Shown piece after piece: positions 11,684 to 22,162 of a stretch of 64,000 nt of DNA. Numbering within the stretch: the stretch's first letter is position 1; every line of letters begins with the position of its first letter. The position numbers were made by a program, and so were the translations under genes. The notes under the pieces were generated by a model. That model had not been told where the DNA came from and searched no databases. It worked only from the letters and a program-made list of their open reading frames with translations. The stretch lies in the NCBI GenBank assembly GCA_012934845.2, contig WNNJ02000954.1:1-64000 (forward strand). Direction: 5' to 3'. The stretch is from Pomphorhynchus laevis (Eukaryota > Acanthocephala > Palaeacanthocephala > Echinorhynchida > Pomphorhynchidae).

Positions 11684-12334
11684 AAAGTACGCTCATCTAC
11701 CTTGATATTCCGCAATCTCCGTCAAGTTCGTAGATTGATCGATTTCCCTTGTATGACTCTCATATCTTCTCTTCTTTTCTCAAGACTTGATTACTGTCTT
11801 AGTCTATTTTCCAACTCACCTAAATCCACTCTTCTTCCTTTACAACGCATCATCAACGCTGCCGTTCGAGTTCTCCTCCGTCTTCGTCGTTTTGATCATA
11901 CATCCCACTATCTTGTTTCTCTTGATTGGTCTACCATTTATTGTCGTGTTCAAATTCGTCTTCTTATCATTGCTTTTCGCCTTATAACTTCTCATACCCC
12001 TTCATTTCTCAACCTTCCTTTTCTCGACAATTCTCGTACTGTGTATTGTGCTCTGCGTTCCCGTAATTCCCTTCTTTTACATGTCCCAATCTACTCTACC
12101 TCTTTTGGCTTCCGCTCCTTCGTTGTGGCTGCTCCTCTCTTGTGAAATCAACTGCCTATTCATATCCGCCAATCAACATCTATGCCGTACTTCAAACGCC
12201 AAATCCAATTCTTTTTCAACAATTAACTAATTACCTGTGACCTTTGATGTTCTTTTTTTGTTTGTTAGTGGTCATGTAAGCGTGCATTTTGCACGCATTT
12301 GCCACGTTAAATAAATTATTGTATTATTATTATT
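11684..12334 (+). mobile_element. CR1/L2-group LINE copy 3, short 5'-truncated
   Basis: Starts at AAAGTACGCTCATC, directly after the (ATT)n end of copy 2 and equivalent to about 7515 in copy 1. It carries the C-terminal ORF2 (147-codon open stretch, 11702-12145) and the full 3' UTR with hairpin GCGTGCA-TTT-TGCACGC and an ATTATTATT end. One in-frame stop is visible near 12143. It is more similar to copy 1 than to copy 2. It was probably inserted at, or together with, the copy 2 tail. Confidence 0.85.
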
Positions 12335-12850
12335 CGAATAAGGAATCCTAAAATTTTACGGCATTTTGCAATAATCGCAGAAGAATGAAGACGATATTTT
12401 AAATTAAAGGAGATAACAACACCTATATCAGTAAAGTGGTTTACTGATTCGATAACTGTTGAGCTGAATTTATAAGAAGGGGAAGGTAATCGGGTTTGAC
12501 CAATTCTCATGTCGACATTTACTAACATTGATTACTAAGCCGTGTGATGAACACTAACTACTAAATTTATCGAAATCTGATTGTAGTACGTGAGAGCTAG
12601 AACAACCACAAAATAAAGGACACTACAGTTTCATGTCATCGGCGTATAATAGGCCATGTCATATAACATTTTCAGCGATTTCGTTGATGTAGATATTAAA
12701 CAAAGTGGGACTAAGGATACAGCCTTGAGGAACACCTTGAGTGAGATAAAACCATTCAGAAAGAGACTCACCAACTCGCACAGCAAAGGAACGTCTACTC
12801 AAGAATTCATGTATCCAAAGACAAACGTGCTTTGAGAATCCGCAATATAA
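12335..12850 (-). mobile_element. Minus-strand CR1-like LINE, RT palm piece (3 of 3)
   Basis: On the minus strand this reads HEFLSRRSFAVRVGESLS, then QGVPQGCILSPTLFNIYINE, then GLLYADDMKL (the catalytic YADD at about 12640), then TDIGVVISFNLKYR and CRKILGFLIR at 12335. One or two stops interrupt it. It joins in frame to 9802 once copies 2 and 3 are excluded. Its upstream (right) end stops at about 12850 where another minus-strand LINE tail begins. Confidence 0.8.
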
Positions 12851-12861
12851 AAAAGTTATAT

Positions 12862-13225
12862 AAAAAAGGTTTATTTTTATGGGGCAAATGCGGCTTACAT
12901 GACCACATCAACAAAATCTAAATCATGTTTTGAGGAGGTGGGTACGGAGGCGGTATTTGAATGTAATAAAGGAGGGAGCGCGACGGACGTCGAGTGGGAC
13001 CTGATTCCAGGCAAGTGGGGCGGCGACGAGGAAGGATCGGAGACCGTAATTGTTAGAGTAATTGGAAACGTAGAGTAAGAGGGAATTACCGAAACGCAAT
13101 GATAGAGAGGTGGGGCGAGTGTCGTCTAAGAAAGGGAGGTTGATGAACAATGGGAAGCCGAAAGCAATGAGACGAAAAATTACGAGAAGGCGAAGTTGTA
13201 TGTGGATGTGGATGGTGGGCTAGGC
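12862..13225 (-). mobile_element. CR1/L2-group LINE subfamily B, minus-strand 3' fragment
   Basis: On the minus strand it encodes the ORF2 C-terminus (INLPFLDDTRP, then FLVAAPLAWNQVPLDVR at 12923-13150). A tail follows, GTGGTCATGTAAGC then GCATTTGCC and AATAAACC, lacking the long hairpin arms of the other copies. It is the counterpart of 8802-9603, truncated at about 13225. Confidence 0.8.
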
Positions 13226-14340
13226 GGGAGTGTAAATTTAATTTTGTTAATATTTTGTTGATTTATTTATGAAGCAGTTGGGGACAACAATGATGGCGAG
13301 AGCACCGCAGATCTTTCACCGCAAGATCTTTCAGCGGTCGAATATTAGACCCTTTGAGACGTTACGAGTTTCGCAACATTAAGGCAGCATGAGATTGGTT
13401 ATGGAAGACAGCTTTGAATAGTCGGGGTTTATTATTTAAAACATTACGCGTACCTCGGCGGAAAAGAGCGACAAGTTAACTTTTGGATGGTCATAATTTC
13501 ACAGAAGCCAAGCACATGCGCCAGAATAGACCTCAAACTCTGAATGTCGCATTCAGTCGTGCTTGCGCATTCTCAAAGATAGACTCGGCCACATTAGCCA
13601 GAATAACTGAGCATCCTCTATTATATATACGCTTCTTTGAGATCACTTATCAAGACCATTACAGGACACAGATTGTGTATCTTTACATGTACGTAAGCTG
13701 GGTATTTAAGTATCCGTTTGAACAATCTTCCTCAAGCTAGATAAGTCTGTCTGGGTCTGTAAATCATGTTACTCTAAAGAACTTGATGGTGACATCAAGG
13801 TGACGTGTGCGTTGCCCGAGGAAACAAACTGATCATCTTTGTTTGAGATAGTTCGAAATGTCGACTTGTGAGCATTCGACATCTTCGTTGTATCACTTTG
13901 TGAAATCGCTTTATTAGACAGAATATATTTCGAGACCTCGTCATACGGTCTTGTCACCGAATTTGGAGTGGAATAGGAAGAACACAAATGTTCACACTTC
14001 GAAATACGAGAAGTTACATGTTCATCGCTGCCGACATGAGCGCCAGTTGTCCGAGTTCGGTTGTCGATATGTAAAGAAAGATGTTGAGAAGGACGATCAA
14101 CGACAGCGCAGGTAGTCCTATCGTTCGTGGCCTGTGAAAGTTTAGGAACTGTTGCAGTTTAGGAACTGCAACAGTTTGTTGCAATTTGCGATCGTTTGTA
14201 TTATCTTCAAGGGGAATAAAAAATATCGTTTGTAAACGGTTTACGTTGATACACCGAGCGGTCGGATAATTTAACTCGTACAAGGGCCCATACGTCACAG
14301 TCTTTACAATCGTATCCAACTTCCAAACTGGTATAGCCTT
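13226..14340. other. Unassigned, possibly LTR-element-derived remnant
   Basis: Less AT-rich than its surroundings. A TATA-like box, then a CTGTCTGGGTCTGTAA-type stretch near 13745-13765, and a minus-strand frame (14014-14319) with a faint resemblance to an integrase tail, hint at an old LTR element. Nothing is conclusive. It is broken if so. Confidence 0.25.
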
Positions 14341-14456
14341 CTATTCATTCCCATATGGAAGATGCGTGATCAGGAACAGAGAGGATCTGAGATCGAGCTT
14401 TTCTATGCATGATTTTTTTCCGTTAGATCAAGCTAAATCCGCAAGCGTAGCGATCG

Positions 14457-14556
14457 GAACTGACAGGATTGATCTGGAGCTGACAGAAATAATTTGGAAC
14501 TGACAGGAAAATTCTGGAACTGGCAGGAATAATCTGGAACTGACAGGAATAATTAT
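14457..14556. repeat. 20-bp minisatellite, five copies
   Basis: Five tandem 20-bp units with consensus GAACTGACAGGAATAATCTG, each differing by 1-4 bases. No link to a neighbouring gene is visible. Confidence 0.9.
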
Positions 14557-14699
14557 ATGTATAATCTCTCTGTTTTTTACGTATATATTGATTTTTTACG
14601 ATAAGTATGTATTGATCCCGGTTTTGTGGTAGAGCAAAACCTAAAAAAATAAACATTTTGTTAACTGTCCGATAGTTAACTTCTGCCAGAGACGAACTT

Positions 14700-14955
14700 A
14701 CTATTCACTGTTCCTTGCGTTCCCGTAATTCCCTTCTTTTATAAGTCCCAAAATACTCTCCCTCATTTGGCTTCCGCTCCTTTCTTGTGACTGCTCCTGT
14801 CTCGTGATATCATCTGTTTATTCATATACGCCAATCAACCCCCTGTCGTGCTTCAATCGCCAAATCTGATCCCATTTAAACAATTTAACTAATTTATTTG
14901 ATCGACTTTTGCTGTTTTTTGTTAGTTAGTGGACTTGTTAGCGTGCAGCTGGTTA
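14700..14955 (+). mobile_element. CR1/L2-group LINE 3' fragment (copy 4)
   Basis: Matches the last ~250 bp of copies 1-3: coding for the SLLL ... LRSFLVAAPL tail, then the 3' UTR up to the left arm of the terminal hairpin (GCGTGCAGCTGG), where it stops. It carries several stops and is older than copies 1-3. Confidence 0.8.
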
Positions 14956-15105
14956 TAAAACAACTGAATTAATTGAAATGTATTGAACAGGAATTGTTCA
15001 TTAAAAATGGAATCAATTGCACGTAGAAAGCTTAATTTCAAGTTAACAGAATTTTACAGCTTTATTATTACATATTTTTACGCAGTTTGTTATTTAACAG
15101 TTCTA

Positions 15106-15350
15106 TCCTGATGACCTCTAATCTTTATTCTGATACATCGTCTATTATTTATAACTTAATTCATAAAAATTGACCTTTATTTTAAATTAAAATTTTTCAT
15201 TTTAACTTAATATATATAAGTTATATGAAATCTTATAAAATTATAAAATTATTTAATTATTTAGTATTATTTAATTTTTTTATTTTTATTTATCATTATG
15301 TTTAATTTATAATAAATTTAATACACCTATACTCGGTTACTTGATCTGAT
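15106..15350 (+). mobile_element. Penelope-like element 3' end remnant (copy G)
   Basis: Carries CCTGATGACCTCTAATC, then TTATTCTGATACATCGTCT, an AT-rich tail and the terminal motif GTTACTTGATCTGAT. These match the 3' ends of the PLE copies at 44560-44946, 47130-47492 and (inverted) 38879-39240. The RT part is absent. Confidence 0.65.
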
Positions 15351-15549
15351 GAGTAAGATATATAATTATTTATATTTCAGGTCTATAGCAAGATGGCTGT
15401 TTTGACCGCTTACAGATAACAACATCAGAAAAAATTAAAATAGAAAACAAAAAGATAAGATAAAAATATGCATTAGTAATCTTGGTTGCAATAACGATTA
15501 ACACCAAAGGGTAGTTCACCTGGTAAGGAGTACGTTCACAACTCATCCA

Positions 15550-16620
15550 ACACATAAGCTATATCTTGAATGATTTAGCATTGGAAAAGTCCACGATGCC
15601 ATCAGGAAGACGATTCCACGCGTTGATCGCTCCTTGTGAAAGTCGGAAAAGAGATGAGCATCTTACGTGACTCAAAATTACCAACTTTTCGGAATGTCCT
15701 CTACTTCCCATTATCTTATTGAACAATACAATTCGAAAGATACGCCTCACCTTGATAAACAAGACAATGCATAGTCAGGAGATCATACATTATCAACCTC
15801 TCGCGTATAGATACTAAACCTAAATTGCTTAAGCGAAAATGATAGGAAAGAGGTCGCACATATGGGCACAATTTCGCAAAGCGACGGAATATCCTTCCAA
15901 ATCGTCAATTTGTTTATGTGTGCAAGGAAAGATCGCCGGAGATCCATATTCAATCACCGATCTCACCAGCACATTGTACAAATACATAGAACAATAAGGA
16001 GTAAACTTTCCAAAACAGTTCTTTATAATGTAGCACACTTTCCGAGAATAATTACAAATTCTATCGGAGTTCGCGCGTGACTTTAAATTTGTCTGCTCCT
16101 GTATACAAAGATCTTCGGTAGTCACAGTATTCGTAATGATCTCGTCACCGAGATAGTGTTTTGACACACGTTGCTACGACCGAACATCATATAAGAAAAC
16201 TTTTTTGTATTTAAACTAGTTCCTGTTGTCATGGGCCAACGATTAACCAAATCCAACATGTCCTGAAAACTTCACGATCTTCGGGATCCTTAATCACCTT
16301 CCACGCTGTTATGTCATCGGCAAATGCAAGAATCTTGCATCTTTTTAGCGAGTTCAATAGCTGATTGACAAAGATATTAAATAACATTGAGTCTAAAACT
16401 GATCCAAGTGGGACTTCGGTAGTATAAATACGATAACACAGGCACCGTCCGAGTCGAACTCTAAATGATCTTATGTAGAGAAAATATCTGATCCATTAAA
16501 GAATTAACGAGTCAACATTGAAATTCACAAAAACAGCTAGCGAAATCCGATGCAGAACCCTATCAAACGCTCGACAAAAGTCTAGAAATACTGCGTCAAT
16601 GCAATAACCTTCAGCAACAT
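15550..16620 (-). mobile_element. CR1-like LINE ORF2 fragment, minus strand, second family
   Basis: Minus-strand reading gives, from right to left: VPLGSVLDSMLFNIFVNQL (about 16340-16410), KILAFADDITAW with the catalytic FADD (about 16310), the thumb YNVLVRSVIEYGS (about 15960), and the C-terminus RCSSLFRLSQGAINAWNRLP (about 15610-15660). The frames are broken into at least three pieces (15559-15762, 15829-16167, upstream). The endonuclease and 3' tail are not seen. Confidence 0.75.
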
Positions 16621-18081
16621 GATCTTATAGATGCTGAAATTCGAAGCAAAGTTTGTAAGTTTATCATACTTATACAACAAAGCAGCGATTTAATCACATA
16701 CGCATTAAATGATGCATGTTACATTTCTGAGGATTTTATAGAAGTTAAAGCTTGCGTGAGACTTGATTAACAGACAAACAAAAAAGTAATTGTTGCTACA
16801 ATTTTATAGATGTTTATAAAACTTTTTTATAAAAAATAAATTTCAATTCCGCTAATTATTGTTAAGGCATAAATGAGCATACTGTGGACATCCAGAAGTT
16901 ACGATCCCTGCCACATCGAACATTAATGATGAATTTGTTTGATATACTATGAATGACCTATTGAAATGCATGTAAACTGATAAAATTCCAATATATGATA
17001 TTAGACATTCCATGTCTGTTTAGTAGTTTACAAGCTTCTTTATGGTGCTAAAATGAGTTACATGTAACAGAAGTGGCGATCCTGTGAATAAAATTTAATT
17101 AAAGTCGTGCGATCTATTGAGTTGGCAGTATTCGTGAGATATATTGATTTAATATTTTCCGATATATGCATATTAGAATAGCAGCGATGATGACTGCCCG
17201 AAGATTTATTTGTAATGGCAATTTCACTGTACGCTTGGTTACAAAACAACTACGTCGCCGAATAAATCAATATCGATCGAAAACAACCTGATTATGATAC
17301 GAAGAATAATACAATATTACAATGGAAATATTCATTTGACGCGTTTGCTGTTAACAGAGAGTTGCGTATGTAGTAGAGATGATTAGTTCGTAAAAGCAAG
17401 CACCTTTTTATAATTTGTGCTGTGGATAATATGTGTGGAACGGCTCAGGCAAAGGTCGTTCGATTCGATCAATAAATTAGAAGAAAACGATTTTCGTTTT
17501 ATTTTAGAAATATTTATTGCTAAATAATTTGTTTCTTACATGCGGAGGTAATGAACTTTTATAAAATGAACAAATATGCTGCGCGTTTGATCCGAATGAG
17601 GTGCATCTAAAAGGCTAAACAAGCAGCAAATAATGACAATTTGTGTAAATTATGCAAGCGTGAAACACTAATTTTGTAAAACAAGTAAGTGAAAGTGCAT
17701 GCAGTGCTTCAAAGGTTAACGTTTTTCATGGAAAAATTGAAGAAAATTCAGGTATTTTTTAGATTCCCTGTTCTAACAACGACCCGAAGGTGAGTGGTTT
17801 AACTTCTGATAGTCAAGTGGGTGCGGGGGTCATTCCCCCAATCCCCAAACTCAAAAATTTGTTAATAATCAAATTATCTGGTCCTACTCAACGACACAAT
17901 ATGTTTAACATATTCTTAAGAAGCTTAGTGGAAAATTTCAAAACCGTATTATATTTAACGCTATAAATACTTTGAAACTGAGATTAGGATTTCTTTTGTT
18001 ACATCTGATCTGGCTAAATATTACGAATGATTTTTCAATAAAAACCTATATCATTTAGGTTCTATTTAATATAAGCCTATT
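16621..18081. other. AT-rich stretch, nothing recognised
   Basis: No coding or RNA feature I can support. The last 250 bp may be the upstream part of the LINE that follows. Confidence 0.4.
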
Positions 18082-19455
18082 ATGGCATCTGTTAATATCA
18101 CTAATCGGCCTCCACAACTGGAGGATAAAGACATCGAATCCCCGAAATTAATTTACAAAATCTTAAATTTGAAACCGCTTAAGAGGAAGAACGGTCTACC
18201 CCTTCCCATTGCGTTTTGCTCGGCTTCAGGAGTAGAGACCTATCTGTCACAGATATCCTTCACTCCTGGGAGCCTCTTCCGGGCAACTCCAAATTTGTCA
18301 CTTCACTCTCTTCTCGTGTCTGTCAGCTTTTGATAGCCGAACAACGAAGATAAGTGGCCGTCACAATGCTTTTAGCCACCCCTTCCTATGTGGCTGGCAT
18401 CAACATTAGTAGACTAGTTTTTATCCCCAAGAACAATTCGGTCTCGTGTCCTAAAGATCTGCGGACCATTTCGATTCAAAACTCCCTCATCTCTATTTAC
18501 GAAAAAGCGCTTGCGAGTAAAATCCGCGACCATCTAAGTAGGCGAAATTTAATCCCACCAGTTTTCCATGGGTTCGACAAGGGTCGCTCGGTCCATTCAG
18601 CAGTGGGTGAAGTGCATCAGTTCTGTCGGGAGAATAGTCATCAACTTGCTGTGGCTGTTTTCCTTGACTTTTCTGCCGCATTGGACCGCATCTCAATTCC
18701 CTTTGTTATCTCTTCTCTCAGGTCCTTTGGGTTGCCTGCGAGAATTGTTAACAGGGTGGAGATACTGCTGTACACCAAGCGTTTCTTTTATGAAGACGAC
18801 CCTGATGCGCGTCAGTTCTACCCTACTACGGGTGTGCCCCAAGGATCACCTTTTTCTCCTATCTTATTTCTTGCTGCTTTCATCGAACTTTTTAAAATAT
18901 TTAAACGTGATCAATTTCTAGTGGTATACGCTGATGATACCACAACCCTGTTCTCTGGACGCAGATGCAAAGACGTAGTCTCAGACATCAGCCGTTTCAT
19001 TTTAAGATTAAAAGACTGGTTAATCCTGTCCTATCTTATCTTAAACTCCGCCCTTCCATTTTTACTAATCAACCACTCCCTTCCTTCACGAGTCGAGTAA
19101 AATACCTGGTGTTCACCGTAACAATAAACTGGTCGGCGAAAGCTGACTTTGATAGACTAACACGTATCCTAAAGAGAGCTAGTGGGTCCTTAAACGGGCC
19201 CAGCATCTGCCATTGAAAGGAAGAACTCAGGTGAACCTCTGGGGCACTTAGGCTATCTCGGAATTAGTCTTATTTTCGAGAGGACGTCCCCCAGAGCAAA
19301 GGATAAGGTTTCTTAAGCTCCTCGTCTCTCGTTTACCCAGCATAGTCCGTCTCGATTGGATTCTTCGGGGGGGTGAAAGACCCCGGGTGGTTTAGTCGAA
19401 GGGCGGCGTGTTGGATTGGCTGGAAGGCTCAGATCTCACGTGATCTGATGCCATG
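18082..19455 (+). mobile_element. R1/Jockey/I-like LINE, RT part of ORF2 (copy 1)
   Basis: An open 248-codon stretch (18354-19100) encodes LVFIPKNNSVSCPKDLRTIS, then FHGFDKGRSVHSAVGEVHQF, then VAVFLDFSAALDRISIP, TTGVPQGSPFSPILF and the catalytic VVYADDTTTLF. A preceding frame (18082-18333) holds the linker between endonuclease and RT. A following one (18965-19216) holds the thumb, with VKYLVFTVTINWS in the place of the usual YLGV motif. Frameshifts separate the three. The tail ends in GGATTGGCTGG ... GATCTGATGCC. The minus-strand copy at 24791-28480 shares the linker, RT and tail, and a third tail lies at 48014-48085. Assignment is to the general group, not to a clade. Confidence 0.75.
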
Positions 19456-20105
19456 ATGGTGAAGAGATAAACTGAAAGGAAGAATGTTGAAAAGATTTGT
19501 TTTTCTGACAATTTCTTCTAGTTTTCAATTAATCCTTCTTATTTGTTTAATAAAGTTTTTATTATTACTAATTTTGGTATATCACCGAAAGTTCATAGAA
19601 TAGAATTTTATTTAGTCTGATTAAGTTCTAACAAACATCATGACCCTTTTGGGACAATTTATAAAAAAATTTTAATACGCAAATTGGATTAATTGTAACC
19701 CTCTCGTTGATAGTATTAAATGTAAATTAAAAAGAACCCGTTTTAGTTGACGATTGATACTGACGATTAGTTTAACGTTATTCGGATCATCGGTAAACTT
19801 CACACAAGTGAAATGTAATTTAAAGAAATACGGCGGATCCGTCGTAATAATAACAAAAATATCTCACTATAGTTTAACACTACGATATTAACCAAAATGG
19901 ACCATTAAAATTAACTTTAGATTCAAATTGGTGAAAATTTACAACTTACTAAGTTATAAAAAGTATAAAGAAACAAATCCACCGACGTATATATCATACA
20001 ACGCTTATTTTGCATTAAGTGGTTTTTGGTGATCTTCATCGTTCTCGTATCTTTGTATTTATTCCATATATTTAGGATACTCAATATGCAACCACATATT
20101 GGCAA
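19456..20105. other. AT-rich stretch, nothing recognised
   Basis: No supported gene or repeat. Confidence 0.4.
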
Positions 20106-20140
20106 CCACATGCAGGGGTTGCTAATAACCCTGCATGTGG
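20106..20140. repeat. Hairpin-forming inverted repeat, 14-bp arms
   Basis: Arms CCACATGCAGGGGTT and AACCCTGCATGTGG pair with one bulged G around a 6-base loop. Confidence 0.9.
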
Positions 20141-20203
20141 ATAGAGTATCCATTATTGAAAGAGGTACATTCATCCCCCTTATCTTCTCAGTTTTTTTGT
20201 GGC

Positions 20204-20244
20204 GCAGGAAAGTCAGCCAGCGGACTGCTGGCTGACTTTCCTGC
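20204..20244. repeat. Hairpin-forming perfect inverted repeat, 18-bp arms
   Basis: GCAGGAAAGTCAGCCAGC and its exact complement are separated by GGACT. Pairing can extend through flanking GTGG/CCAC with one bulge on each side. It sits 64 bp from the previous hairpin and about 100 bp upstream of the retroelement fragment at 20320. Confidence 0.95.
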
Positions 20245-20346
20245 ACCACCAAAATGATTTTCTTGTGATTTTCTTCAGTAAATTTTTCAAGAAAATATAT
20301 TGAAAGGGTACAATTTGTCGAACGCTCATTTTTCGTATCGTTCATT

Positions 20347-20568
20347 ATGTCATCAGTTGAGGGAATGGGAACTCAGGCTACTGCGGTTCTGAAGATCATC
20401 GCAAAGAAACTGGCAGACAAGCACAATGATCAGTACTCTGTTTGTATGGCAAGGATCAGATCTCGTCTATCCATGTCACTGACCAAATCTGCTTCGATGT
20501 GCTTAAGAGCAAGCCGCTCTGCTATCGTCGCACTTATAAAATGGTTAACTTCGTCATCTCGTTAGATA
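20347..20568 (+). mobile_element. C-terminal fragment of the restriction-like-endonuclease LINE family
   Basis: A 72-codon open frame reads GMGTQATAVLKIIAKKLADK, then YSVCMARIRSRLSMSLTKSA and RASRS. In animal retroelement proteins of this type a GGMG-...-KRLA-...-Y-VMxWxRxxLSFxLLRSAxLCxRGSR segment directly follows the REVEHxS box seen at 3350-3420, so this is the protein's C-terminus from another copy. Confidence 0.6.
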
Positions 20569-21040
20569 GGTGACGGGCCGATCGCAATCCACAGTAATAT
20601 AACAATGTAATATATTTTTAAGGCCTATTTGAGGGAACATAATTTTGTGACATTGATAATAATAAAAAAATTAAAAAAATAAAATCAATATCTGGTGAAT
20701 TTATCGACGTCCGATAACCCATTGAAATCATATTCTTTGTTTGGGTACAAAGGAGTGTTTGTCAACGGCCGTATAGCTGTTCGTCTAATCGCAAAACTGG
20801 TTTTGCAAATGCCACCATTATTCCTGTCCGCAAGTGAGTGATTCTGTTACAATAAGGCACTTTTTGTTTTACTGATTGTACTTTTGCAAGATGTTTCAAG
20901 AATTTGTCTGATGTAGATCTAAAATTGCCTGTTGCCTAAATGATTAATGGAATAAACGGTGAAGATTCAAATACAGAGACACGCTCGGCATACTTTGCTT
21001 TTTTGACGATTTTGATGATATTTACATGCGTTTAAATTAC
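20569..21040. other. Unassigned stretch
   Basis: Includes a short perfect palindrome, GCAAAACTGGTTTTGC, near 20801-20816. No coding assignment. Confidence 0.3.
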
Positions 21041-21180
21041 GGATATATTCGAAGGAGCAGATGGGTTGAAGATACAAACGTCCATTAACGTTCGCTCCGT
21101 CGGTACACCGTAAAGTCCTCTACGTGCGATATCCAATCTTGCCTGACTTTCTGTTGTCATAGATGAATACTCAAACATAA
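21040..21180 (-). mobile_element. Endonuclease-region fragment of the same LINE family, minus strand
   Basis: Minus-strand translation gives RLDIARRGLYG, then PTERTLMDVCIFNPSAPS, closely matching the LDIGCNGFFGG / FMDICILNIHAP segment at 3210-3300. It is about 45 codons long and points opposite to the fragment at 20347. Confidence 0.65.
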
Positions 21181-21444
21181 AATTATTCGGGATGGTTTCG
21201 CTGCAAATATTTCATGAATAGAGGCCCATTTGAGGGAATCATAATTGTACGATTTTAAATGTTTTAATAAAATCTTTTAACCTTAAAAAATTAAATCAAT
21301 ATGTACAAGTTAGGTTAGCAAACATAATATAAGTGTATAGCATAACATAACTGAAAGCGTGTATAATATCGCATTTCTTCTTTGTGATATTTTTCAGTGA
21401 ATTTCATAATCTTGAGTCGTGTTGGTTTGTTTTTTATCCTGGTC

Positions 21445-21591
21445 GATACTCTTCGCGTCTTTGCATTATCGGCAATCTTGTTTTCAAATTTATTTTCATA
21501 GTTCAACAATTTATTTTCATAGTTTAACAATATTTGTTATTTCATCGACCTTGCTATATATCAGCATCCACCTTTGAGTCTTTTAAGCGTA
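21445..21591. repeat. ~145-bp direct repeat, copy 1
   Basis: Starts ACTCTTCGCGTCTTTGC and ends CCACCTTTGAGTCTTTTA. It is repeated almost perfectly at 21904-22047, 460 bp away, beside the gag-remnant duplicate. Confidence 0.9.
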
Positions 21592-21903
21592 ACTCTGAGG
21601 ACACTGAACGGGTTCAGTTTTGGCTGGATGGCACGTGCTATTGTTAGTTTCAAATTCGGATGTTGTGTTCGAACTTGTAAATCTATTCAGTCTTGGAGAT
21701 CGTGTAAAATCTTTTTATGATACATTTAATTCCTTTCCGTTTAAATACCTAATTAGTGCATGCTGATGAATCGCTTCAATTAAAGTAACTTCATCTACTA
21801 GTAGGTCAATATTACTTTTTCGGACGAATCTTCATAACAGGACCGGCTCCGATTGTAACAGCTAAGAGACATTGAACAACTTACGCTGGATTTTCGTGAT
21901 ATG

Positions 21904-22047
21904 CAAAGACTCTTCGCGTCTTTGCATTATCGGCAATCTTGTTTTCAAATTTATTTTCATAGTTCAACAATTTATTTTCATAGTTTAACAATATTTGTTA
22001 TTTCATCGACCTTGCTATATATCAGCATCCACCTTTGAGTCTTTTAA
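21904..22047. repeat. ~145-bp direct repeat, copy 2
   Basis: Second copy of the 21445-21591 repeat. It runs into a short GAGTCTTTTAAAAAA tandem array (about 22036-22100), which in turn abuts the fossil segment at 22163. Confidence 0.9.
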
Positions 22048-22100
22048 AAAAAATAATGAGTCTTTTAAAAAAGACTTTGAGTCTTTTAAAAAAAATAAAG
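22036..22100. repeat. GAGTCTTTTAAAAAA tandem array
   Basis: Four imperfect repeats of a unit of about 17-20 bp, the first being the end of the preceding direct repeat. Confidence 0.8.
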
Positions 22101-22162
22101 GAGAAAAATAATTCGTGCGAAGAAGAATCTGCCGCTGTTGACAACAGCGACAAATAGAGTGG

